Source: Collinsella sp. (lineage in GTDB: Bacteria > Actinomycetota > Coriobacteriia > Coriobacteriales > Coriobacteriaceae). From it: a stretch of DNA of 33,499 bases. Position numbers and translations under genes: made by a program. The stretch is taken from the NCBI GenBank assembly GCA_019424965.1, contig JAHYYL010000021.1:1-33499 (forward strand), in the 5' to 3' direction. How positions within the stretch are numbered: the first letter of the stretch is position 1; every line of letters starts with the position of its first letter. Below, piece after piece: positions 24,384 to 31,722 of this stretch. Below the pieces are notes generated by a model that saw nothing but the letters and a program-made list of their open reading frames with translations, did no database searches and was not told the DNA's origin.

Positions 24384-26330
24384 TTAGCTATCGGAATGGC
24401 CAGCCGCCGCCTCGGCGCGCTCGGCATTCCATGCAACGAGCGCCTCGTGAACCGCTTTGGCGACATCGGCAGGAATGCCTCGAACTTCCGCGATCTCTTG
24501 CTCGCTCGCCGCGCGCAAACGCTTCATCGAGCCAAAATGGCGCATAAGGGCACGTTTTCTGGTGGGTCCCACGCCTGGAACGTCATCGAGTACCGAAACC
24601 GTCATGGCTTTATCGCGCAATTCGCGATGGAACGTGATGGCAAAACGGTGCGATTCATCGCGCACCTGTTTAATTAGATAGAGCGACGCGGACCCGGTCG
24701 GCAGCACGACGGGAGTCTCGTCCCAAGGCACGAAAACCTCCTCATCGGCCTTTGCCAAGCCACAAACTGGTATATCGAGCCCAAGAGCCTCAAGTTGCTT
24801 GATCGCAGCGGTCAATTGCGGCTTACCGCCATCGACAACGAGCAAATCGGGGCGCGAGCCAAAGCGCTCGTCGGCCATGCGCTCGGGAGCATAACGTCGT
24901 CCCAAAACCTCGGACATCGACACGAAGTCGTTTGCCTCGTCCAATTCGGCCTGAATTTTAAAACGACGATACTGACTCTTGTCGGCGCGCCCGTTGGTAA
25001 ACACCACCATCGAGGCGACCGTAAAGGTGCCATGCAGTGTAGAGATATCGAAGCACTCGATACGCAACGGCGGCGATGGCAGCGCCAACGCGCTTTCGAG
25101 CTCCAGGAGCGCTTGATTGGTGCGGTCGTCAGCGTACCCCGTTCGCATCATGTAGCGCATGAGGGCATGGCGCGCATTTTTGGATGCCATATCGAGCAGA
25201 CGGTGCTTTTCGCCACGCTGCGGCCTATGGAGATGGCAGGAACGCTCACGCTTGCCCGCAAGCCACTCCCCCAGCGCTTCCGCATCCTCAAGCTCGACGG
25301 AAAGGTTGACCTCAGCTGGAATATCAGCCGTCTCGTCGTAATAGCGCTTAAGAAAGCCCGACTGGAGCTCTTCCTCGTCAACATCAAGACCCTTGTCGAG
25401 AATGAACTCGCAGGTGCGAACTGTTCGGCCCTCGCGAACGACGAAGACGCAAGCGGCGGAGATGGTCTCCTCGCGATAGAAACCGATGACATCGATATCG
25501 ACACTGGAGGGAAAAACGACTTGCTGACGATCGTCCAGACCCCTGATGACCTCCAAACGACGTTTGACGCGTGCCGCGCGCTCAAAGTCGAGCGCCTCAG
25601 CGGCATCCGTCATCTCGGAGGTCAGCTCATCGACGACATCCTTGCGATGGCCCGACAAAAAGCGCTCGACACGCTTGACGTTCTTGGCATAGTCTGCCGG
25701 GGAAATCGCGCCGACACACGCACCCGGGCCGCGCCCGACATGGTAGTCAAAACAGGGGCGCCCGTTTTGCGTGCAAATCATATTGACGATGTCTTCCTCG
25801 CCCTTGTGGGACTCGACGATACGGCGACAACGACGCCACTCCGCACAGGATGCGGAGCAGATGGGGATAACCTTGCGCAGCGTATCTATCGTCTCACGTG
25901 CCGCGCGGCTATCGGTATAAGGTCCAAAATAGCGCGTTCCCGGCTTATGACGCTCACGCGTGTATTTGATAGCGGGATACAGGTCGCCCTTTGTAATGGC
26001 GATAAAGGGGTAGCTCTTGTCATCCTTGAGGTCGACGTTAAAGTACGGATGGTACTGACCAATCAAATTGCGCTCGAGCACCAACGCCTCGTGCTCGGTC
26101 TCCACCACGATATAGTCAAAGCTCGCCACCAGCTGCATCATCAGCGGGATCTTCTGGCGCTCGTCCTGCAGCGTCACGTACTGACGCATACGGGCGCGCA
26201 GGTTTTTCGCCTTGCCCACGTAGATGACATCGCCCTTGGCGTCTTTCCAAAGGTAGCAGCCGGGCTGCGTGGGAACGCGCGAAACCTGCTCGGCAAGCGT
26301 TGGAATGTTGTCGTGACCGGCCACGCGCAC
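24384..26330 (-). CDS. uvrC: excinuclease ABC subunit C
   Basis: Makes the two incisions beside a DNA lesion during nucleotide excision repair, recruited by UvrB. The 648-residue product has the GIY-YIG domain near the start (PGCYLWKDAKGDVIYVGKAKNLR, roughly 23-45, in GCY form). A UVR motif for UvrB contact lies near 220-255 (EALDFERAARVKRRLEVI), and the RNase-H-like 3' incision domain from about 420 (IECFDISTLHG). A C-terminal helix-hairpin-helix (LDDVPGVGPTRKRALMRHFG) completes it. The best start is the GTG at 26330, abutting the murJ stop; a GTG two codons later is possible. Its usual downstream neighbour rapZ lies about 11 kb away. Confidence 0.95.
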   Translation of the reverse strand: MRVAGHDNIPTLAEQVSRVPTQPGCYLWKDAKGDVIYVGKAKNLRARMRQYVTLQDERQKIPLMMQLVASFDYIVVETEHEALVLERNLIGQYHPYFNVDLKDDKSYPFIAITKGDLYPAIKYTRERHKPGTRYFGPYTDSRAARETIDTLRKVIPICSASCAEWRRCRRIVESHKGEEDIVNMICTQNGRPCFDYHVGRGPGACVGAISPADYAKNVKRVERFLSGHRKDVVDELTSEMTDAAEALDFERAARVKRRLEVIRGLDDRQQVVFPSSVDIDVIGFYREETISAACVFVVREGRTVRTCEFILDKGLDVDEEELQSGFLKRYYDETADIPAEVNLSVELEDAEALGEWLAGKRERSCHLHRPQRGEKHRLLDMASKNARHALMRYMMRTGYADDRTNQALLELESALALPSPPLRIECFDISTLHGTFTVASMVVFTNGRADKSQYRRFKIQAELDEANDFVSMSEVLGRRYAPERMADERFGSRPDLLVVDGGKPQLTAAIKQLEALGLDIPVCGLAKADEEVFVPWDETPVVLPTGSASLYLIKQVRDESHRFAITFHRELRDKAMTVSVLDDVPGVGPTRKRALMRHFGSMKRLRAASEQEIAEVRGIPADVAKAVHEALVAWNAERAEAAAGHSDS

Positions 26331-28013
26331 CTACTTGCGACGAATCAGCGCCGAGACCTCGGGCATCTTAAGGACGACGGCAAGGCCAAAGGTAACAGCA
26401 AGCGAGACGACACCCGCAACGCAAACGTAGCCAAGAGTAATCAGAATCGAGCCGCCAAGTGCCCCGACAAAGTGCTCAAGCGCCCACATGACGCCGGCGC
26501 CTGCGGCAGCACCCAGGCCACCGAGCAAAAGGCCAAAGAAACCGCCATGCAGGATAGATTTAACCTGAAGACCACGCAGACGACGACGCAGCCACCACAG
26601 CGAGCAACCGACCAAGATCACGTAGTCGACGACATGCGAAAGCGCGATTGCGGGCATACCGAAGCCCAGCACAACGCCAAACAGCAGAACCGAGCCGGCC
26701 TGGCCGATGGCGGAATACAGGCAATAGCGGCTATAGGGCTTCATGTCGAGCAAGGCAGAAAAGCTCTTCTGCATCAATACGACCACGCCGTAGAGCGGCA
26801 GCGAGAACGCCAGGTAAACAAGGAACTCGGACACCAGCGCCACGCCGGACTCATCAAACTTGCCAGCGCAGTAGATCATGTTGAGCGGACGCGCGAAGAC
26901 AATCAGGTACAGCGCGAATGGAATCAGGAAGAAAAGCATCTGGGCGACGCCACGCGAAATGCCCGTGCGGACGCTGTCGTAATCCTTCTCCTGTGCGTCG
27001 TGAGAGAGCTCGGTATAGAGCGCCGTCGAAAGCGAGGCGGCAATCAGCGCGTAGGGCAGCGTGTACCACAGGCGCGCATAGGCGATGACGGAAGGACCAG
27101 TCTCGGGCTGGACCACCAGCGCAGCAGCGTTGGTGATAGAAGTCGAGACAAACATGCACACCGTGGCGAGCAGCGTCGGGATACCGAGCGCAATCGTCTG
27201 GCGCAGTGCGGGGTCCTTAAAGTCGATATGGATATGGGGATGCACGCCGTGCTTGCCAAGCGCGGGGATCTGACATGCCATCTGAACAAAGACACCGAGG
27301 GTCGTACCGGCCGCAATCAAGATGATGCCGGCACGTTCGCCAAACTGTGCGGACACGGGCGCAAAGCCCATAAAGCTCGCAATGACGATCACATTGTTGA
27401 GGACCGGGGCAAACGTCGACCAGAAGTAGTCGCGGTGTGCGTTGAGGACGCCCGAGAACACCGAGCCCAAACCATAAAACAGAATCTGGATGGCAAAGAA
27501 ACGGAACATGAACGCAGCGGTATCCATGCTGCCGCCGTCACCCGAAAGGAACGATTGCGTCCAGATAAAGCCCGGGGCGAACACGGTCCCCAGCAACGAA
27601 ATGCCACCCAGTACCAAAAGCAGAATGCCGAGCAGGTTGCCCACGTACTCGTTCGAGGCCTCGCGACCCTGCTCACGCCTCACGCCCATGTACACGGGCA
27701 AAAACGCCGTCACGAGCATGCCGCCCATCACGAGTTCGTAGAGCATATTGGGCAGGTTGTTGGCGACCTGATAGGAAGACGAGAGTAGCGACATGCCGAT
27801 AGCGGCCGCCATTGCCCACGTGCGGATAAAACCGGTGACGCGAGACACGATGGTCAGGATGGTCATAAGCCCGGCGGAACGACCAACCGTGGAGTAGTCC
27901 GACGAGCCCATGTCGTCAGTGTCATCTCGCGACGAAGAGGCTTCGGATGAGGGTGCCTGAGACGCAGATTCTTTTGCAAAATGAGCTCCGCGCTTCAATT
28001 CTTCCTGCGGCAT
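26331..28013 (-). CDS. murJ: lipid II flippase MurJ (MviN family)
   Basis: Multi-pass membrane protein expected to flip lipid II across the membrane for peptidoglycan synthesis. The 560 residues begin with a hydrophilic Ser/Asp/Glu-rich extension of about 44 residues absent from short MurJ proteins. The family core follows: MTILTIVSRVTGFIRTWAMAAAIG, YQVANNLPNMLYELVMGGML and TAFLPVYMG. About a dozen or more further membrane segments run to the C-terminus. The ATG is 3 bases after the ybaK stop and the stop abuts uvrC, so the three genes form an operon. Confidence 0.93.
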   Translation of the reverse strand: MPQEELKRGAHFAKESASQAPSSEASSSRDDTDDMGSSDYSTVGRSAGLMTILTIVSRVTGFIRTWAMAAAIGMSLLSSSYQVANNLPNMLYELVMGGMLVTAFLPVYMGVRREQGREASNEYVGNLLGILLLVLGGISLLGTVFAPGFIWTQSFLSGDGGSMDTAAFMFRFFAIQILFYGLGSVFSGVLNAHRDYFWSTFAPVLNNVIVIASFMGFAPVSAQFGERAGIILIAAGTTLGVFVQMACQIPALGKHGVHPHIHIDFKDPALRQTIALGIPTLLATVCMFVSTSITNAAALVVQPETGPSVIAYARLWYTLPYALIAASLSTALYTELSHDAQEKDYDSVRTGISRGVAQMLFFLIPFALYLIVFARPLNMIYCAGKFDESGVALVSEFLVYLAFSLPLYGVVVLMQKSFSALLDMKPYSRYCLYSAIGQAGSVLLFGVVLGFGMPAIALSHVVDYVILVGCSLWWLRRRLRGLQVKSILHGGFFGLLLGGLGAAAGAGVMWALEHFVGALGGSILITLGYVCVAGVVSLAVTFGLAVVLKMPEVSALIRRK

Positions 28014-28016
28014 CGC

Positions 28017-28517
28017 TCAGTCCTCTCTCGTAATCGCGGCAACCGTCGCCCCGCAAAATGCAATTAAATCATCGGGTGCCAGCTCGAGCTGATAACCACG
28101 CTTGCCTCCAGAAATAAAAATGGTATCCCAAAGGACACATGTCTCATCAATGAGCGTCCGGTAGCGTTTTTTCATACCGACCGGGCTGCAGCCGCCGCGA
28201 ACGTAGCCAGTCGCCGCAAGCAAATCCTTCACATGCATCATGGCCAAGGACTTCTCCCCCGCGGCACGCGCGGCGGACTTTAAATCGAGCTCGTCGGCAA
28301 CAGGGATGCAGCACACGACATAGTCGTTGGACGGCGTCACGCAGACCAAGGTCTTAAATCCTTGACCGGGCTCCTCGCCAAGCTGCTCCGAAATCGCGAC
28401 CCCCAGGCCCACCGACTCATCACCATCGTCTTCGTACGTATGTAGAACATAGGAAATGCCGGCGCTTTCCAGCTCGCGCATCGCATTGGTTTTTGGCGTC
28501 TTTACAGCCTTTGCCAT
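28017..28517 (-). CDS. ybaK: YbaK/EbsC-family aminoacyl-tRNA deacylase
   Basis: Probable Cys-tRNA(Pro) deacylase, which clears tRNA(Pro) mischarged with cysteine. I start at the ATG at 28517 (166 residues), with an AAAGG site upstream; the longer frame adds 32 cysteine- and arginine-rich residues that look non-coding. Visible family motifs are FKTLVCV near 54-60 with the likely catalytic-site Lys55, GYVRGGCSPVGMKK at 104-117, and FISGGKRGYQLELAPDDL near 134-151. It is first in the ybaK-murJ-uvrC operon. Specificity is inferred from the subfamily motif. Confidence 0.9.
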   Translation of the reverse strand: MAKAVKTPKTNAMRELESAGISYVLHTYEDDGDESVGLGVAISEQLGEEPGQGFKTLVCVTPSNDYVVCCIPVADELDLKSAARAAGEKSLAMMHVKDLLAATGYVRGGCSPVGMKKRYRTLIDETCVLWDTIFISGGKRGYQLELAPDDLIAFCGATVAAITRED

Positions 28518-28554
28518 GGCATATCCTTTCCCTCGCATTCGGACGCAAATTTTA

Positions 28555-28560
28555 AGTATA
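28555..28560 (-). promoter_or_regulatory. possible -10 element for ybaK-murJ-uvrC
   Basis: TATACT on the minus strand, about 38 bases before the ybaK start, is a good -10 match. No clear -35 lies 16-18 bases upstream. Confidence 0.35.
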
Positions 28561-28601
28561 TGTCCAATTCGGCTGCATACGTCACTTCGACACAGCAAGC
28601 A

Positions 28602-28626
28602 CCATCGAATCACAAGGAGTCGATGG
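28602..28626 (-). terminator. weak hairpin after uvrA
   Basis: Arms CCATCGA and TCGATGG (7 bp, 11-base loop) lie 24 bases before the uvrA stop-proximal end in the gap to ybaK, on the transcribed side just past uvrA only if read from ybaK upstream. Because uvrA is transcribed toward lower coordinates, this hairpin is upstream of uvrA's 3' end only in map terms and is not in its transcript tail. It is therefore better seen as a structure in the ybaK upstream region, not a true terminator. Confidence 0.15.
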
Positions 28627-28649
28627 CACCCATAAACTGAATCGCCTAT

Positions 28650-31529
28650 TTATTGAGCATCAAGTTGAGCCTGACGCTCACGGTCACGCCTGAGCAACGG
28701 CGCCAAAAACTTGCCCGTATAGCTCTGCGGACAGTCCGCAACCTGCTCCGGTGTGCCCGAAACCACGACGGTTCCGCCGCCGTTACCGCCCTCGGGACCC
28801 ATATCGATCAGGCGGTCGGCAACCTTGATGACATCAAGGTTATGTTCAATCACCAGCACCGTGTTGCCCGCATCGACCAAGCGCTGCAGCACATCGAGCA
28901 GCTGGCGGACGTCCTCAAAATGAAGACCGGTCGTCGGCTCGTCCAAAATATAGAACGTCTTGCCCGTCTGGCGTCGATGAAGCTCCTTGGCGAGCTTCAC
29001 ACGCTGCGCCTCGCCGCCCGAGAGCGTCGTGGCGGGCTGGCCCAGGCTCACGTAGCCCAAGCCTACATCGTACAGCGTCTGGAGCTTGCGCTTGATCTGC
29101 GGGATATTCCCAAAGAAGGCCAGCGCCTCGGCCACGCTCATGTCAAGTACGTCCGAGATGGTCTTGCCACGGTAGGTGACCTCGAGTGTCTCGCGGTTGT
29201 AGCGTTTACCGCCGCAAACTTCGCAGGGAACGTAGATATCGGGAAGGAAGTGCATCTCGATCTTGATCTGTCCGTCGCCCTTGCACGCCTCACAGCGCCC
29301 GCCACTCACATTAAAGGAGAAACGACCCGGCGAGTAGCCGCGCGCCTTCGACTCCGGCGTACTCGCAAACAGCGCGCGAAGATCATCCCACAGGCCGATA
29401 TAGGTAGCAGGGTTGGAACGCGGCGTGCGGCCAATCGGCGACTGGTCGATATCGATAACCTTATCGATACACTCGATGCCCTCGATTTTCTTATACGGAC
29501 CCACAGGGCGCGTCGAACGGTGAATGGCATTCGTAAGGGCAGGCGCAATGGTATCGGTAACCAGGGAGCTCTTGCCCGATCCCGACACGCCGGTAACAAC
29601 CGTAAGCGTACCAAACTCGATCTTGGCGGTAACGTTTTTGAGGTTGTTGGCTCGAGCGCCCGTAATTTTAAGGCAGCCGCGACCGGGCTTGCGCCGTTCA
29701 TCAGGCACCCGGATCATTCGTTTGCCGGTCAGATAAGCGCCCGTCATCGACTCAGGACAAGCCATGATATCGGCAGGCGTTCCCGCCGCGACTACGTGTC
29801 CGCCGTTGACGCCGGCGCCGGGCCCCATGTCGATCACGTAGTCGGCGGCACGGATTGTATCCTCGTCGTGTTCGACGACGATAACGGTATTGCCGATATC
29901 GCGCAGGCGCTCGAGCGTCTTAATCAGGCGCTCGTTGTCACGCTGATGAAGACCGATCGAGGGCTCATCCAGAATATAGAGCACGCCCATGAGACCCGCG
30001 CCGATCTGCGTTGCCAGGCGAATGCGCTGGGCCTCGCCTCCGGAAAGCGTCGCCGAGGCACGATCGAGGGTCAGATAGTCGAGTCCGACATCGACCAGAA
30101 AACGCAAGCGCTCCAGGATTTCCTTGACGATGCGCCCGCCGATAAACTGTTGGCGCTCGGTGAGTTCCAAGCCCTCAAAAAACTCGAGCGACTCGCGGCA
30201 CGATAGGCAACAGACCTCGTAAATGGACTTACCGCCTACGGTAACAGCGAGCATCTCGGGGCGCAAACGAGCGCCGTGGCAGCTCGAGCACGGCTCCTCG
30301 CGGATGTACTTCTCCAAGCGCGCCTTGGTGTTCTCATTCGTCGTCTCGGTATAGCGCTCGTACAGGATATTGCGCACGCCCGAGAACTTGGTGTCCCACT
30401 GGCTGCGGCGCCCATCGAGCTTTTGATAGTCGACCGAAATCTTCTGGTCGCCCATGCCGTCTAAAAACGCGCGACGCACCCGCGGAGGCAGATCCTCCCA
30501 CGGCGTATCGACGCTCACCTTAAAGTGTTTGCAGACCGCAGCGAAAATCTGCGGATAGTAGTTAGAGTTGCCAAACAGGCTGCCAAAGACCCCGTCGGCG
30601 ATCGACTTCGAGGGGTCTTCGATTAGGGCCTCGGCATCGACCGTCTTCTTAAAGCCCAGGCCATCGCACTCTGGGCACGCGCCATAGGGCGCGTTGAACG
30701 AGAAATCACGCGGCTGCAGGTCATCGATGGAGTGCCCATGCTCCGGGCACGCTAACGCCAGCGAATACTCCAGCAACTCGCCCTCGGTCCCCTCGGGAGC
30801 GTCGCGGTCGGGCAGCAAGTATACGTTCACATTGCCGTGCGCCAGCGCGGTCGCCTGCTCAACAGACTCGGCGATACGGCCCAGAGAGTTCTCACGGATC
30901 ACGATGCGATCGACCACGACCTCGATATCGTGCTTGAACTTCTTGTCCAGATCGATCGGATCGTCGAGCGAGCGCACTTCACCGTCGACACGCACGCGGC
31001 TAAAGCCCTCGGCGCGAAGGTCCTCAAACAGTTTGGTGTACTCGCCTTTTCGCCCGCGTACCACCGGTGCCAGCACAAACGCGCGGCGGCCCTCCCCCGC
31101 CGCCAAGACCTTGTCGGCAACCTGATCGGTCGTCTGACGCTCAATGACACGGCCACATTCGGGACAGTGCGGGGTGCCCACACGGGCGAACAGCAGGCGC
31201 AGATAGTCATAAATCTCGGTTACGGTGCCAACCGTCGAGCGCGGGTTCTTGGATGTCGTCTTTTGATCAATTGAGACAGCCGGCGAAAGGCCGTCGATTG
31301 AATCCAAGTCGGGTTTGTCCATCTGGCCCAAGAACTGGCGCGCATAACTCGAAAGGCTCTCGACGTATCGACGCTGGCCCTCGGCATAGATAGTGTCGAA
31401 TGCCAGCGAACTCTTGCCCGAGCCAGAAAGACCGGTAATGACCACGAGTTGGTCACGCGGAATGGAAACATCGATATCACGGAGGTTGTGCTCACGAGCG
31501 CCGCGAATAACGATAGAAGAATCAGACAT
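28650..31529 (-). CDS. uvrA: excinuclease ABC subunit A
   Basis: Damage-recognition ATPase of nucleotide excision repair. The ATG at 31529 follows AAGGAG at 5 bases and gives 959 residues; the longer frame adds 22 unrelated residues. The first ATP site is GLSGSGKSS (33-41), with signature LSGGEAQRIRLATQIG and Walker B YILDEPSIGLHQRDN. The second site has GVSGSGKSSLV, LSGGEAQRVKLAKEL and YILDEPTTGLHFEDV. Zinc-module cysteines are present (CPECG, CSSCHGARLRP, CEACKGDG, CEVCGGKRYN). A LexA-box-like sequence lies upstream. uvrB is not in the window. Confidence 0.97.
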   Translation of the reverse strand: MSDSSIVIRGAREHNLRDIDVSIPRDQLVVITGLSGSGKSSLAFDTIYAEGQRRYVESLSSYARQFLGQMDKPDLDSIDGLSPAVSIDQKTTSKNPRSTVGTVTEIYDYLRLLFARVGTPHCPECGRVIERQTTDQVADKVLAAGEGRRAFVLAPVVRGRKGEYTKLFEDLRAEGFSRVRVDGEVRSLDDPIDLDKKFKHDIEVVVDRIVIRENSLGRIAESVEQATALAHGNVNVYLLPDRDAPEGTEGELLEYSLALACPEHGHSIDDLQPRDFSFNAPYGACPECDGLGFKKTVDAEALIEDPSKSIADGVFGSLFGNSNYYPQIFAAVCKHFKVSVDTPWEDLPPRVRRAFLDGMGDQKISVDYQKLDGRRSQWDTKFSGVRNILYERYTETTNENTKARLEKYIREEPCSSCHGARLRPEMLAVTVGGKSIYEVCCLSCRESLEFFEGLELTERQQFIGGRIVKEILERLRFLVDVGLDYLTLDRASATLSGGEAQRIRLATQIGAGLMGVLYILDEPSIGLHQRDNERLIKTLERLRDIGNTVIVVEHDEDTIRAADYVIDMGPGAGVNGGHVVAAGTPADIMACPESMTGAYLTGKRMIRVPDERRKPGRGCLKITGARANNLKNVTAKIEFGTLTVVTGVSGSGKSSLVTDTIAPALTNAIHRSTRPVGPYKKIEGIECIDKVIDIDQSPIGRTPRSNPATYIGLWDDLRALFASTPESKARGYSPGRFSFNVSGGRCEACKGDGQIKIEMHFLPDIYVPCEVCGGKRYNRETLEVTYRGKTISDVLDMSVAEALAFFGNIPQIKRKLQTLYDVGLGYVSLGQPATTLSGGEAQRVKLAKELHRRQTGKTFYILDEPTTGLHFEDVRQLLDVLQRLVDAGNTVLVIEHNLDVIKVADRLIDMGPEGGNGGGTVVVSGTPEQVADCPQSYTGKFLAPLLRRDRERQAQLDAQ

Positions 31530-31557
31530 GGAAGCTCCTTGCCTCCTATTGCATCGA

Positions 31558-31563
31558 ATCATA
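31558..31563 (-). promoter_or_regulatory. possible -10 element for uvrA
   Basis: TATGAT on the minus strand, about 29 bases before the uvrA start. No strong -35 is visible; the LexA-like site lies about 28 bases further upstream. Confidence 0.35.
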
Positions 31564-31590
31564 CTGCCGATGAGTTTAGCGCACTCGACG

Positions 31591-31604
31591 CGCACAGATG
31601 TTCG
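31591..31604. promoter_or_regulatory. LexA/SOS-box-like site upstream of uvrA
   Basis: CGCACAGATGTTCG matches the Gram-positive LexA consensus CGAACATATGTTCG at 12 of 14 positions; the core GAACnnnnGTTC has one mismatch. It lies 62 bases upstream of uvrA, a gene often under SOS control, in the divergent gap shared with the plus-strand membrane gene. Confidence 0.55.
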
Positions 31605-31722
31605 TAATACAAGATTCGCAGACCTTTAGCTTTGCGTATCGGGCGCTTTGTTTCTCGAAATGCCGTGGAAAGGTTACAGTAATCTAATACTGAACTTAAT
31701 TTGCTGTACCAGAGGAACGTCC

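Noticed and set aside
24795..27788. 997-codon plus-strand open frame opposite uvrC and murJ
   Set aside because: It spans two real genes and their junction, has no recognisable motif, and lacks a convincing ribosome-binding site.
28602..28626. Terminator for uvrA
   Set aside because: uvrA is transcribed toward lower coordinates and ends at 28650, so 28602-28626 is just past its stop; however, the 7-bp stem has no T tract, so termination is not supported. The wording of the feature entry should be read with this in mind: it is at best a weak 3' hairpin.
28653..30206. 517-codon plus-strand open frame opposite uvrA
   Set aside because: Antisense to UvrA ATPase and zinc motifs; no independent evidence.
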